From Rhodocyclales bacterium (lineage in GTDB: Bacteria > Pseudomonadota > Gammaproteobacteria > Burkholderiales > Rhodocyclaceae), in contig JACPUD010000013.1 in assembly GCA_016192435.1 (NCBI GenBank), positions 1-36,214 on the forward strand: a stretch of 36,214 bases of DNA, in the 5' to 3' direction. The position numbers and the translations under genes are program-made. Below, piece after piece: positions 14,299-22,850 of the stretch. Under the pieces are notes generated by a model. The model saw only the letters and a list, made by a program, of their open reading frames with translations. It ran no database searches and was not told where the DNA came from. The stretch's first letter is position 1, and each line of letters starts with the position of its first letter.

Positions 14299-16272
14299 AT
14301 GACAAGCGAAAAAACCCATTCCGAGTTGGACTTCACGGGGCGTACGCGGCTTGAGGAAATCAAGGCCATGGAGGCCTACCCGCTGCCCAAGGGCGCGGCC
14401 CTGGCGCTGGTTCGCCTGACGCAAAGGGAATCCACCTCGCTGGCGGTGCTGGCGCATGCCATCAAGGCCGATCCGGCGTTCTCGGTGCAGGTGATCAAGG
14501 TTGCCAATGGCGTCGGCGGGGCGGACCATGGCCCGGTGATTTCGCTGCGCGACGCGGTGAATGTGCTGGGCGTGCCGGCGGTGCGGGCGCTGGCGACCGG
14601 ATTCTCGTTGCTGGCGAACTATCGCAGCGGCCCGTGTCGCAACTTCGACTATCCGCGCTACTGGTCGCAGGCGCTGGTGCGGGCGCTGACGCTGCAGATG
14701 CTGGCGCCGGCGTGCGAAGGCTGCCCGCCGGCGGACGCGTTCAGCGCCGGCTTGCTGGCGCGCAGCGGCGAGCTGGTGCTGGCCAGCGTGTTTCCGCAGC
14801 AGTATTCGGACCTGCTGCAGCACCGGTGCGCGGCACCGGGCGCGCGTCTGCAGGATCTCGAACAGGAGGCATTCGCCATCACGCACGCGACGATCGCGGC
14901 ATCGATGATGCAGGATTGCGGCTTGCCCGTGGCGTACGTCGCGGCAGTCGATGGCTTCGACCTGCCCGAGTCGCAGGCCTATCCGGAAGGCTCCGGATCC
15001 TACAATGCCAGGAACATGCTCGTCCTGGCCGATCAAATCGCCGATATCTGCGTGGCGCCACCGGGCGAGCGGCGTGCGCTGACGCCCAGGCTGTTCCAGC
15101 TCGGCGCGCGACGTTCGCTTCCGGCCGAGGCGCTGATCGCGCAGTGCGACCGGGTCGCCCACGAGTGGCGCGAGTGGGGCGCGTTGCTCGGCGTCGAAAC
15201 CGGCCCGGCGCCGCATTTCGAGGAGGCGCCCGAGTTTCAGCAGCCCGCTCCGGCGCCGGTCGCGCCCGCCGTCTCCGGCGTCGGGACCGCCTCCGATCGC
15301 ATGTGCATACTGGTGGTGGGCGATCAGGCGCGAGTCCGCAATCCGCTGTGCGGCGCCTTGACCGCGGCCGGACATCAGGTGTTCGAGGCGGCCGACGGCC
15401 GCCAGGGCCTGGCCATGGCCGTCGAATTGCAGCCGCAGATCATGCTGGTCGACGCGCAGGCGGCGGCATTGGACGGTCTCGAACTGACCCGCACCCTGCG
15501 CCAATTCAAGGCCGGACGCAGCATCTACGTCATGGTTCTCGCCGCCCGCGACGATGATGCGGAGCTGGTGCGGGCCTTCGAGGCAGGCGCGGACGATTTT
15601 CTGTGCCTGCCCGCGCCGCCGCGGGTGCTCGCCGCGCGCCTGAGCGCCGGTCAGCGCGTGGCCAAGCTGCAGGAGGAACTCGCGCGCGATCAGGAGGAAA
15701 TCCGGCGGATTTCGGCCGAGCTGTCGGTGAGCAACCAGCAGCTCCAGGACGTCGGCATGACCGATCTGCTGACCGGCTGCCCCAACCGCCGCTGCGCCAT
15801 GGACCGGATCCAGCAGGAATGGGCGATGGCGACACGCAGCCAGCGGCCGCTGTCATGCATGGTGGTCGACATCGACAACCTGAAACAGGTCAATGACGTC
15901 CACGGCCATGTCGCCGGCGACATGGTGCTCAAGCTCGTGGCCAGTGCCTTCAAGGACGAGATGCGGGCGCAGGACGTGCTGGCGCGCAGCGGCGGCGACG
16001 AATTCCTGGTGATCTGTCCCGATACCACGCTGCAGGCGGCGCTGGCTTGTGCCGAGCGCATGCGCGCCGCGGTCGAGACCTTGCCGATTGTCGGCGGTGC
16101 GCAAAGCCTGCGCGGCAGCGTCAGCATCGGCGTCGCGGTGCGCGATGCGTCGGTGGCGGACCCGGATGCCCTGATCCGGCTGGCGGATCAGGGGGCCTAT
16201 CTCGCCAAGCGCAGCCGCAATACCGTGGCGACTGTGCAGTCGAGCCCGGCTTTTTCGCCGCGCCCGGTTTAG
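14299..16272 (+). CDS. HDOD / degenerate receiver / GGDEF signalling protein (probable diguanylate cyclase)
   Basis: A 657-residue cytoplasmic protein. Residues ~20-220 are an HDOD domain (YPLPKGAALALVRLTQREST, then AIKADPAFSVQVIKVAN). Residues ~334-450 are a response-receiver fold with D385 (MLVDAQ) as the acceptor position. The usual acidic pair is G341-D342, the switch Thr position is Ala (LAARDD) and the conserved Lys-Pro is L437-P438, so phosphorylation is doubtful. A coiled coil (~455-485) leads to a GGDEF domain with intact SGGDEF at 564-569 and an RxxD inhibitory site (RAQD) five residues earlier. It should therefore make cyclic di-GMP and be product-inhibited. It lies just upstream of flhDC, hinting at a motile-to-sessile switch. 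No good Shine-Dalgarno is seen at ATG 14299. Confidence 0.9.
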   Translation: MTSEKTHSELDFTGRTRLEEIKAMEAYPLPKGAALALVRLTQRESTSLAVLAHAIKADPAFSVQVIKVANGVGGADHGPVISLRDAVNVLGVPAVRALATGFSLLANYRSGPCRNFDYPRYWSQALVRALTLQMLAPACEGCPPADAFSAGLLARSGELVLASVFPQQYSDLLQHRCAAPGARLQDLEQEAFAITHATIAASMMQDCGLPVAYVAAVDGFDLPESQAYPEGSGSYNARNMLVLADQIADICVAPPGERRALTPRLFQLGARRSLPAEALIAQCDRVAHEWREWGALLGVETGPAPHFEEAPEFQQPAPAPVAPAVSGVGTASDRMCILVVGDQARVRNPLCGALTAAGHQVFEAADGRQGLAMAVELQPQIMLVDAQAAALDGLELTRTLRQFKAGRSIYVMVLAARDDDAELVRAFEAGADDFLCLPAPPRVLAARLSAGQRVAKLQEELARDQEEIRRISAELSVSNQQLQDVGMTDLLTGCPNRRCAMDRIQQEWAMATRSQRPLSCMVVDIDNLKQVNDVHGHVAGDMVLKLVASAFKDEMRAQDVLARSGGDEFLVICPDTTLQAALACAERMRAAVETLPIVGGAQSLRGSVSIGVAVRDASVADPDALIRLADQGAYLAKRSRNTVATVQSSPAFSPRPV

Positions 16273-16546
16273 CCACCAGGGCCGACTCGCGGCCGCGGGT
16301 CGTGTTTGCGGCGGATATCGCAGCCGGGAAAAGCCAGTCGCGGCGCGGGGGTACCCAGAAAATAACTAAATAAACAAACGGATATGGCTATTTTGTAATG
16401 TTTTCTCTTACAAAGCCGTTGTATCTAATTCTTACAATAGAATGGTTTTTCCACTGATTTCTTTCTTGTCATGGCCTGTGTGATCATGCATCTGCCGTGA
16501 TTTGGGCTCCAATTCGGGCCTGGCCGGCGCTCACAAGGAGTGCATG
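16273..16546 (+). promoter_or_regulatory. AT-rich leader/promoter region of flhDC, with a TTTGTAA/TTACAAA dyad
   Basis: This 274-base gap has no gene. Bases ~16360-16475 are strikingly AT-rich compared with the surroundings. TTTGTAA (16392-16398) and TTACAAA (16408-16414) form an inverted repeat with a nine-base spacer, a plausible operator. TACAAT (16433-16438) may be a -10, with only weak -35 candidates. AAGGAG at 16535-16540 is the flhD ribosome site. Master-regulator promoters of flagella are typically long and heavily controlled, which fits. The binding protein cannot be named. Confidence 0.45.
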
Positions 16547-16864
16547 ATGAAATCGACCGACACCTACAACGACATAAAGGAAGTCAATCTCTCCTACCTG
16601 ATGCTGGCGCAGAACATGGTTCGCTCGGATCGCGAGGCGGCCATTTTTCGTCTGGGCATCAGTCAAGAGATTGCCGATGTACTGGGGCGCCTGACGCCGG
16701 GCCAGGTGCTCAAGATGGCCAGTTCCGACATGCTGCTGTGCAGCTTCCGCTTCGACGACACCCTGTTGCTCGACCTGCTCGCCAACCACGAGCGCGATCG
16801 CGGCGTGGGCCACCTGCATGCGGCGATCCTCGCCGCCGGCCGGCCCGTCGCCACGCTGGCTTGA
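16547..16864 (+). CDS. flhD: Flagellar transcriptional activator FlhD
   Basis: A 105-residue subunit of the FlhD4C2 class I activator that switches on class II flagellar promoters. The start at ATG 16547 sits six bases after AAGGAG; the ATG one codon earlier (16544) is possible. Family signature is clear: DIKEVNLSYLMLAQNMVRSD followed by AAIFRLGISQEIADVLGRLT. The C-terminus (FDDTLLLDLLANHERDRGVG) is longer than in some homologues but ordinary for Betaproteobacteria. It precedes flhC by 49 bases in one operon. An HDOD/GGDEF gene lies upstream and a FliT-like gene 2.5 kb downstream. Confidence 0.95.
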   Translation: MKSTDTYNDIKEVNLSYLMLAQNMVRSDREAAIFRLGISQEIADVLGRLTPGQVLKMASSDMLLCSFRFDDTLLLDLLANHERDRGVGHLHAAILAAGRPVATLA

Positions 16865-16913
16865 CAGGCCGTTCCAATCCCGTATGACAGACGTCGGACG
16901 ACGGAGGTTAGGT

Positions 16914-17468
16914 ATGCGCAACAAATCGGTAATCATTGAAGCCAAGGACATCGGCCTGGCGATCGAGTTGATCGAACTCGGCGCCCGCCTGCAACTGCTG
17001 GAGGCGGAAACCAACCTGTCGCGCGAGCGTCTGCTCAAGCTGTACAAGGAGGTCCGCCACGAGTCGCCGCCCAAGGGCATGCTGCCCTTCTCGACCGACT
17101 GGTTCATGACCTGGCAGCCGAATATCCACGCCTCGCTGTTCATGGCCTACTACCGTTTCCTCAAGTCGCATACGCAACTGACCGGGCTGGAGCTGATCAT
17201 CAAGTCCTACCGGATGTATCTGGACCAGGTCAAGCGCGGTGGCCTCGATACCGTGCTGTCGCTGACCCGGGCCTGGACCATGGTGCGCTTCTTCGATGCC
17301 AGCATGCTGCAGATGGCCACTTGTCGCGAGTGCGGCGGCGACTTCGTCGCCCATGCCTACGATCCGACGCGCGGCTATGTCTGCGGCCTCTGCCACATGC
17401 CGGCGCGCGCCGGCAAGACCCGGCGTGCCGCGGAAGCCGCGGCCAGCGCCGCACTCGCCGCCGTCTAG
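16914..17468 (+). CDS. flhC: Flagellar transcriptional activator FlhC
   Basis: A 184-residue partner of FlhD; it carries most of the DNA-binding activity of the FlhD4C2 complex. ATG 16914 is preceded by GGAGG at 16903-16907. Visible landmarks: AIELIELGARLQLLEAETNL near the N-terminus, PPKGMLPFSTDWFMTWQPNI in the middle, and a four-cysteine zinc site CRECGGDF ... CGLCHMP near residues 137-160. The Ala-rich tail is not conserved. A strong intrinsic terminator follows 27 bases after the stop. Confidence 0.95.
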   Translation: MRNKSVIIEAKDIGLAIELIELGARLQLLEAETNLSRERLLKLYKEVRHESPPKGMLPFSTDWFMTWQPNIHASLFMAYYRFLKSHTQLTGLELIIKSYRMYLDQVKRGGLDTVLSLTRAWTMVRFFDASMLQMATCRECGGDFVAHAYDPTRGYVCGLCHMPARAGKTRRAAEAAASAALAAV

Positions 17469-17495
17469 CGACCCGCCGTTCCGTCCGCTGGTTCG

Positions 17496-17535
17496 CGCGC
17501 TCCCCGGCTTGCCGGCGGAGCGCGTTTCATTTTGT
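17496..17535 (+). terminator. Strong rho-independent terminator of flhDC
   Basis: An outer stem CGCGCTCC/GGAGCGCG (8 pairs) continues into an inner stem CCGGC/GCCGG with one unpaired C and a two-base loop, followed by TTTCATTTTGT. This separates flhDC from rdgC. Confidence 0.8.
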
Positions 17536-17555
17536 GTTGCCCCGCCTGGCCTGAA

Positions 17556-17580
17556 CGGCGTGTCGCCAGCGCCAACTATG
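17556..17580 (+). repeat. Dispersed short repeat, copy 5 (intergenic flhC-rdgC)
   Basis: Reads CGGCGTGTCGCCAGCGCC then AACTATG, almost exactly the consensus. It lies between the flhDC terminator and rdgC, so it is not constrained by coding. The rest of the 17469-17665 gap shows TAGAAT at 17631-17636 as a possible rdgC -10. Confidence 0.75.
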
Positions 17581-17665
17581 TCGGCGGGGACGACTTTGCC
17601 GCGGCGCCGGTTTGTCGCGTCGGCGATGATTAGAATGTGCGTCTTTCAACACACGTCCTCCCGCC

Positions 17666-18565
17666 ATGTGGTTTCGCAATCTCCAGATTTTCCGCCTTAC
17701 TCCCGACTGGGCCTATAGCACCGACGCGCTGGCGGAAGCCCTGCAGAAGGGCCTGTTCCAGGGCTGCGGCGCCACCGACCGGGTGGCGCGCGGCTGGGTG
17801 CCGCCGCGCGGCGAAGAAGGCGCGCTGGTATTCAGCGTGGCGCGCCAGCAGTTGATCGCCCTCGGCGTCGAACAGAAATTGCTGCCGGCCTCCGTGGTGC
17901 GCCAGTATGCCCAGGCCAAGCTGGCCGAAATCGAGGCGGCGCAGGGCTACAAGCCGGGGCGCAAGCAGGCGCGCGAAGTCGTCGAGCAACTGGAGATCGA
18001 ACTGCTGCCGCGCGCCTTCGTCAAGCGCGGCCTGACCTATGTCTGGATCGATCCGGTCAACCGCTGGCTGCTGGTTGATGCCTCATCGAGCACCCGTGCC
18101 GACGAAGTCATGGAGCAACTGAAGCTGTCGCTCGGCGAACTGCCGGTGACCCTGGTCAAGACGCAACTGGCGCCGGCCACCGCGATGACGCAATGGCTGG
18201 CCGCGGGCCATGCCCCGGGCAGCTTCAGCATCGACCGCGATTGCGAACTGCAGGCCGCGGCCGAGGAGCGCGCGGCCGTGCGCTACGTGCGCCATAACCT
18301 GGACAGCGACGAGGTACGCAGCCACATTGCCGGCGGCAAGTCGGCGACGCGCCTGGCGCTGACCTGGAACGACCGGGTTTCCTTCGTGCTGACCGAGCAG
18401 TTGCAGATCAAGAAGCTGGCCTTCCTCGACATGCTCAAGGAGGATGCCGAGCGCCAGGCGGCGAACGCCGACGACCTGTTCGCCGCCGATTTTGCGCTGA
18501 TGAGCGGCGAACTGGCGCAACTGCTCGGCCATCTGCTGGACGTGCTGGGCGGCGAAGGCGAGTAA
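17666..18565 (+). CDS. rdgC: Recombination-associated protein RdgC
   Basis: A 299-residue nucleoid-associated protein that forms a ring around DNA and restrains RecA-dependent recombination. It starts MWFRNLQIFRLTPDWAYSTD, the conserved family opening, and the length is typical. Further conserved blocks are KQAREVVEQLEIELLPRAFV, VWIDPVNRWLLVDASSSTRA and ALTWNDRVSFVLTEQLQIKK. The M48 peptidase gene begins four bases after its stop, so the two are probably cotranscribed. Confidence 0.96.
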   Translation: MWFRNLQIFRLTPDWAYSTDALAEALQKGLFQGCGATDRVARGWVPPRGEEGALVFSVARQQLIALGVEQKLLPASVVRQYAQAKLAEIEAAQGYKPGRKQAREVVEQLEIELLPRAFVKRGLTYVWIDPVNRWLLVDASSSTRADEVMEQLKLSLGELPVTLVKTQLAPATAMTQWLAAGHAPGSFSIDRDCELQAAAEERAAVRYVRHNLDSDEVRSHIAGGKSATRLALTWNDRVSFVLTEQLQIKKLAFLDMLKEDAERQAANADDLFAADFALMSGELAQLLGHLLDVLGGEGE

Positions 18566-18569
18566 ATCG

Positions 18570-19361
18570 ATGCTGCGCACGCTGATCGCTTTGCTGGCTT
18601 TCGCCAGCCTGCCGGCACTGGCAGACGGCATCGAGATCGGCAAGCCCTCGGTGATGACCAATCTGGTGCCGGCCGCCACGGTGGAAAAGCAGGCGGCGCA
18701 GCAATATGGCGAGCTCAAGCGCCAGGCCGCCGCCAAGCGCGCGCTGGGGCCGGACGACCATCCGCAGGTGAAGCGGCTGCGGGCGATCGCCGCGCGCATG
18801 ATTCCCCTGGTCGATCGCTTCAATCCGCGGGCGCGACAGTGGCAATGGGAAATCAACCTGATCGGCTCCAGGCAGATCAATGCCTTCTGCATGCCCGGGG
18901 GCAAGATCGCCTTCTACAGCGGGATTCTCGACCAGCTCAAGCTGACCGACGACGAGGTGGCGATGGTCATGGGCCACGAGATCGCCCACGCCCTGCGCGA
19001 ACATGCGCGCGAACGCATCGCCAAGAGCCAACTGACCCAGCTCGGCGCCAGCCTGCTCGGCGAACTGGTTGGCGGCGGGCGCTATAGCGGCGCTTTCCAG
19101 ATCGGCGGCAATCTGCTGTCGCTGAAGTTTTCGCGCGATGACGAATCCGAAGCCGATGTGGTCGGGCTCGATCTGGCGGCGCGCGCCGGATTCGATCCGC
19201 GCGCCGCGGTCAGCCTGTGGCAGAAGATGGCGGCCGCCAACAGCCGCGCGCCGCTGGAATTCCTGTCGACTCACCCGGCGGGCGACAATCGCATCAAGGA
19301 CATCGAGCAGCAGCTGCCGCAGGTGATGCCGCTTTACGAAAAGGCGAAGCGCGGCCGCTGA
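18570..19361 (+). CDS. Exported M48-family zinc metallopeptidase (LoiP/YcaL-like)
   Basis: A 263-residue periplasmic peptidase. Residues 1-19 form a signal peptide (MLRTLIALLAFASLPALAD). The zinc site is H136-E-I-A-H140 in MGHEIAHALREHARERIAKS, and the third ligand lies in the DDESEADVVGLDLAARAGFD segment, both intact. The substrate-strand segment INAFCMPGGKIAFYSGILDQ is family-typical. Proteins of this size resemble LoiP and YcaL, which take part in outer-membrane quality control. It has no TPR tail, unlike the second M48 enzyme at 23435. It is convergent with the FliT-like gene, 21 bases away. Confidence 0.9.
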   Translation: MLRTLIALLAFASLPALADGIEIGKPSVMTNLVPAATVEKQAAQQYGELKRQAAAKRALGPDDHPQVKRLRAIAARMIPLVDRFNPRARQWQWEINLIGSRQINAFCMPGGKIAFYSGILDQLKLTDDEVAMVMGHEIAHALREHARERIAKSQLTQLGASLLGELVGGGRYSGAFQIGGNLLSLKFSRDDESEADVVGLDLAARAGFDPRAAVSLWQKMAAANSRAPLEFLSTHPAGDNRIKDIEQQLPQVMPLYEKAKRGR

Positions 19362-19382
19362 GCGGCGTGTGCGTCCGGGGAC

Positions 19383-19736
19383 TCAGGCGCCGCCGGGGCT
19401 CGCCTCGCCGGCTTCGCTGCCGCAGGCCTGCGGGGCATCGTGGCGGCGTCCAGCACCGAGGAACTCGCAGATCCGCTCCATCCAGGGTTCGGTATGGCGA
19501 CGCACTTCGGCATCGTCGTCGAGGATGCGCTGGATCAGGCTGTGCTTGCGTGCCAGATCGGCGGCCAGCGACTCGCTGTCGTCGGGCGCGGCGGTCAGGG
19601 TGTCGCGCAGGCAACTGGCGTCGCGTTCGAGTTCGGTCAGCCTGTCCCAGTCGCGCGCGCGCACTGCGGCGACCATGCTGGACGACAGCAGGCTCATTTG
19701 TTCGTAGAGTTCGACTTGGCTAGGCATCCAGCGCAT
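19383..19736 (-). CDS. fliT: FliT-like flagellar export chaperone
   Basis: A 117-residue, mostly helical protein. ATG 19736 (MRWMPSQVELYEQMSLLSSS) is chosen; ATG 19727 is a second option. A much longer open frame upstream lies across the MFS gene and is rejected. The pattern VAAVRARDWDRLTELERDAS, followed by a second helix ending in LIQRILDDDAEVRRHTEPWM, is that of FliT, which caps the FliD filament protein before export and in enterics also binds FlhC. The Gly/Ala-rich last ~25 residues are non-conserved. No fliD or fliS lies next to it, so the call rests on sequence pattern and on flhDC being close. Confidence 0.6.
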   Translation of the reverse strand: MRWMPSQVELYEQMSLLSSSMVAAVRARDWDRLTELERDASCLRDTLTAAPDDSESLAADLARKHSLIQRILDDDAEVRRHTEPWMERICEFLGAGRRHDAPQACGSEAGEASPGGA

Positions 19737-19825
19737 GCTAGCGATCCTGCCGCCGCGGTATTGCGCAAAGCTGCGGCAGGATATTTGCCCTATTCCTTCC
19801 GGCCCGACCGAATTTTCCCGGCGCG

Positions 19826-19860
19826 GGCGCTTAGCGCCGGAATTGAGGCGAAATCGCCTC
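19826..19860. repeat. Two adjacent hairpins between the MFS and FliT-like genes
   Basis: GGCGC-TTA-GCGCC (19826-19838) and GAGGCG-AAAT-CGCCTC (19845-19860) follow the MFS stop on the minus strand. Neither has a proper T run, so they may be a weak terminator for the MFS gene or a REP-type remnant. The 155-base gap otherwise contains nothing recognisable. Confidence 0.4.
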
Positions 19861-19891
19861 TCAAATCGACGCCCAGGCGCGGTCGCGCGTT

Positions 19892-21115
19892 TCAGGCGGC
19901 GGCGGCCAGGCGCCGGGTTTCCAGGCTGCGCTCGTCGATCGGCAGGTGGATCAGGGCCGACAGGACGCCCAACAGGATGCAGATGCCCCATACCGTGTCG
20001 TAGGCACCCGTGGCGTCGAACAGCTTGCCGCCGAGCCAGACGCCGAGGAAGCTGCCCACCTGGTGGCTGAAAAACACCAGTCCCGAGAGCATGCCGAGGT
20101 AGCGCACGCCGAATACCTGGGCCACGATGGCATTGGTCAGCGGCACCGTGGACAGCCAGAGCAGGCCCATCACCGCAGCGAACAGGTACACGCTGGCGGC
20201 CGAGAGCGGGGCCCAGAGGAAGAGGCTGATCGCCACGCTGCGCGCGGCGTAGATGCCGGCCAGCACATGACGTTTGGGCAGGCGGTTGCCCAGATGCCCG
20301 GCGCTGTAGCTGCCGAACACGTTGAACAGGCCGATCAGCGCCAGCGCCGTCATGCCGACCTCGGGGCCCATGCCCTTGTCGATCAGGTAAGTCGGAAAAT
20401 GCACGCCGATGAACACCACCTGGAAGCCGCAGACGAAATAACCGGCGATCAGCAGCACGAAGCTCTTTTCGCGCATGGCCTCGCCCAGCGCCTCGCGCGC
20501 CGTTTGACCGTGGCCCGCGGCGCCGGCAACCAGGCCCTTGGTCAGGGCCCCGCCGAGCGGAATGATCAGCAGCGCGGAGGCGGCGAACACCAGCAGGGTG
20601 CCGAACCAGCCCATGCCGCCGATCAGGCCCGAGGCGACTGGAATCATCAGGAACTGGCCGAAGGAGCCGGCTGCGGCGACCACGCCCATGGCCCAGCCGC
20701 GCTTGGCGTCGGGCACCAGCTTGCCCATCGCGGCGAACACCACGCTGTAGGTGCAGCCGCTTTGCGCCGCGCCGATCAGCAGGCCGGCGCTGGCGGCCAG
20801 CCCCGTGCCGGTTGCCGCGTAAGCCATGCCGACCAGGCCCAGCGCATAGAGGATGCTGGCACCCCACAGCACGCGCCGCGCGCCGTAGCGGTCGGCCAGC
20901 CAGCCGGCGAAGGGCTGGGTCGCGCCCCAGATCAGGTTCTGCAGCGCCAGGGCGAAGGAGAAGACTTCGCGGCTCCATTGGTGCTCCATGCTCATCGGCG
21001 TCAGGAACAGGCCGAAGGTGTGGCGGATGCCCATCGCCACGCAGACGATCAGCGCGGCAAAGGCGAGTACGGTGGATAGCGGGCGTTGCGGTATCGAGGC
21101 GGCGGGACTTGTCAT
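19892..21115 (-). CDS. MFS transporter
   Basis: A 407-residue integral inner-membrane protein with about 12 hydrophobic segments in two six-helix halves separated by a cytoplasmic loop near residue 200-215 (AAGHGQTAREALGEAMREKS). The MFS motif A is visible after helix 2 as GWLADRYGARRVLWGASILY, and a weaker copy in the second half as GHLGNRLPKRHVLAGIYAAR. The overall look (IRHTFGLFLTPMSMEHQWSR near the N-terminus) fits the oxalate/formate or monocarboxylate-type MFS subgroup. The substrate cannot be told. It is divergent from greB. Confidence 0.85.
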   Translation of the reverse strand: MTSPAASIPQRPLSTVLAFAALIVCVAMGIRHTFGLFLTPMSMEHQWSREVFSFALALQNLIWGATQPFAGWLADRYGARRVLWGASILYALGLVGMAYAATGTGLAASAGLLIGAAQSGCTYSVVFAAMGKLVPDAKRGWAMGVVAAAGSFGQFLMIPVASGLIGGMGWFGTLLVFAASALLIIPLGGALTKGLVAGAAGHGQTAREALGEAMREKSFVLLIAGYFVCGFQVVFIGVHFPTYLIDKGMGPEVGMTALALIGLFNVFGSYSAGHLGNRLPKRHVLAGIYAARSVAISLFLWAPLSAASVYLFAAVMGLLWLSTVPLTNAIVAQVFGVRYLGMLSGLVFFSHQVGSFLGVWLGGKLFDATGAYDTVWGICILLGVLSALIHLPIDERSLETRRLAAAA

Positions 21116-21158
21116 GCTTTGGATGTTAACATTTAATTTTGCTGATTATTTCCATCAC

Positions 21159-21704
21159 GTGAACAAGGCTTTTGTCAAAGAGTCGGACAACGAGGACGAG
21201 GAAGACGCGCCCGAGTCGCAGATTCCCGCCGGCACCAAAAACTACATGACGGTGCGCGGCCATGCGCAGATTCGCGCCGAGTTCGAACACCTGGTCAAGG
21301 TCGAGCGGCCCGCCATCGTGCAGGTGGTGTCCTGGGCGGCGGGCAATGGCGACCGCTCGGAAAATGGCGATTACATCTACGGCAAGAAACGCCTGCGTGA
21401 AATCGACCGCCGCATCCGCTTCCTGACCAAGCGCCTGGAATCGGCGGTGATCGTCGATCCGGCCGACCAGCGCAATTGCGACCAGGTGTTCTTCGCCGCC
21501 ACGGTCACCGTCTGCGATGCCGACGGCGTGGAAGAAACCTACCAGATCGTCGGCATCGACGAAGCCAACGCCCAGGAGGGCCGCATCAGTTGGATCTCGC
21601 CCCTGGCGCGCGCGCTGCTGAAGGCGCGCGAGGGTGACACGGTGCGCTTCGACAGCCCGGGGGGCTTGCGCGAAATCGACATCATCGGGGTCCGCTATGA
21701 GTAG
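21159..21704 (+). CDS. greB: Transcription elongation factor GreB
   Basis: A 181-residue factor that enters the RNA polymerase secondary channel and rescues backtracked complexes by stimulating transcript cleavage. The GTG start at 21159 is chosen because it begins the conserved MNKAFVKESDNEDEEDAPES segment. An in-frame ATG at 21123 would add 12 poorly conserved residues. The N-terminal coiled-coil tip carries the catalytic acidic pair region (NGDRSENGDYIYGKKRLREI) and the C-terminal FKBP-like domain follows (YQIVGIDEANAQEGRISWIS, SPLARALLKAREGDTVRFDS). The acidic N-terminal extension and length favour GreB over GreA. A REP-like array follows its stop. Confidence 0.93.
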   Translation: MNKAFVKESDNEDEEDAPESQIPAGTKNYMTVRGHAQIRAEFEHLVKVERPAIVQVVSWAAGNGDRSENGDYIYGKKRLREIDRRIRFLTKRLESAVIVDPADQRNCDQVFFAATVTVCDADGVEETYQIVGIDEANAQEGRISWISPLARALLKAREGDTVRFDSPGGLREIDIIGVRYE

Positions 21705-21724
21705 CGCCGGTCGCGCGGAACAGA

Positions 21725-21827
21725 CAGGCGGACCGCAGGGCGGATCGTAGGGCGGGTCGTAGGGCGGACTGTAGGGCGGACTTCAGTCCGCCATCGTAAA
21801 CCCGCCGACTGAAGTCGGCCCTACAGG
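21725..21827. repeat. REP-like array after greB
   Basis: Four degenerate 11-12-bp units of the type AGGGCGGATCGT lead into the palindrome GGCGGACT-TC-AGTCCGCC (21775-21792), then CCATCGTAAA and an inverted partner GCCGACT-GA-AGTCGGC followed by CCTAC. It is thus a pair of inverted GTAGGGC palindromes, as in bacterial REP/BIME elements. It lies between two converging genes (greB and the heme A synthase gene). Confidence 0.8.
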
Positions 21828-21830
21828 AAT

Positions 21831-22850
21831 CTAGGCGCTGCGCCGGATCGCGTGATTGGCCCAGATCACCAGCCCGAACAGCACCATTGCCCCGGCCTGG
21901 TGTGCGGCGGCGAGGGCGACGGGGACCTGCAGCAGCAGCGTGGCGATGCCCAGGCTCACCTGCACCGCCAGCCACAGCACGAGCACCACGGCTGGCGTAC
22001 GCGCCGCGGGCGTTTCGCGCCATATGCGCCAGGAGAACCAGGGAATCAGTCCCATCAGCAGCCAGGCGATCAGGCGATGGTCGAACTGCACCGTGGCCAT
22101 GTTGGTGAAGAAGTTGAGCCACAGCGGTTCGACGACGAAGCTCTCCGGCGGCAGGAAATGCCCGTTCATCAGCGGGAAGGTATTGTAGGCCAGTCCGGCG
22201 TGGATGCCGGCGACCAGCGCGCCCGACAGCACCATGACGAAGACCAGCGCCGCCAGCCATTTGCCGAGCCGCCGTGTGAAAGTTGGCGCTGGTGATACGG
22301 CGCGCGGCTGCAGCATGCCCAGCCCGGTCCAGGCCATCAGGCCGAACAGCACGAAGGCCAGCCCGAGGTGCGCCGCCAGGCGGTACTGCGAGACGCGCGG
22401 ATCGTCGACCAGGCCGCTCTTGACCATGTACCAGCCCATCGCGCCCTGCAGACCGCCGAGGATGAAGAAGCCGAACACCTTGGCCGCCAGCGCGCCGCGC
22501 AAATGGCCGCGCAGCAGGAACCAGGCGTAGGGCAGGAAGAACACCAGGCCGATGCTGCGGCCCAGCAGGCGGTGCGCCCATTCCCACCAGAAGATGAACT
22601 GGAAGCCGTCGAGCGTCATGTCGTGATTGCGCTGGATGAACTCCGGCGTCTGCTGATACTTGGCGAAAAGCTCCAGCCAGTCGGCATGCGAGAGCGGCGG
22701 CAGGGCGCCGATCAGCGGCTTCCATTCGACGATGGACAGGCCCGAGTGGGTCAGGCGCGTCACGCCGCCCACCACCATGGTCAGGAACACCATGGCGCAG
22801 CAGGCGAACAGCCACCAGGCCACGGCGCGTTGTTGATTGCTTGAGTTCAT
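21831..22850 (-). CDS. ctaA: Heme A synthase (Cox15/CtaA)
   Basis: A 339-residue, eight-helix inner-membrane enzyme that oxidises the C8 methyl of heme O to heme A for aa3-type cytochrome oxidase. It starts at ATG 22850, which overlaps the moaC stop as ATGA, so translation is probably coupled. The first half shows [20 protein letters not shown] and [20 protein letters not shown], and the second half [20 protein letters not shown] and [20 protein letters not shown], giving the four conserved heme-ligand histidines. The linker between the two halves (AVSPAPTF) carries dispersed repeat copy 6. Heme O synthase and oxidase genes are not in the window. Confidence 0.94.
   Translation of the reverse strand: MNSSNQQRAVAWWLFACCAMVFLTMVVGGVTRLTHSGLSIVEWKPLIGALPPLSHADWLELFAKYQQTPEFIQRNHDMTLDGFQFIFWWEWAHRLLGRSIGLVFFLPYAWFLLRGHLRGALAAKVFGFFILGGLQGAMGWYMVKSGLVDDPRVSQYRLAAHLGLAFVLFGLMAWTGLGMLQPRAVSPAPTFTRRLGKWLAALVFVMVLSGALVAGIHAGLAYNTFPLMNGHFLPPESFVVEPLWLNFFTNMATVQFDHRLIAWLLMGLIPWFSWRIWRETPAARTPAVVLVLWLAVQVSLGIATLLLQVPVALAAAHQAGAMVLFGLVIWANHAIRRSA
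22281..22303 (-). repeat. Dispersed short repeat, copy 6 (heme A synthase linker)
   Basis: On the minus strand it reads CGCCGTATCACCAGCGCC then AACTT, one mismatch from consensus in the core. It encodes VSPAPTF in the loop joining the two four-helix halves. Confidence 0.7.

Noticed and set aside
19737-20978. Long N-terminal extension of the FliT-like frame
   Set aside because: It lies out of frame across the MFS transporter gene and has no recognisable motif.
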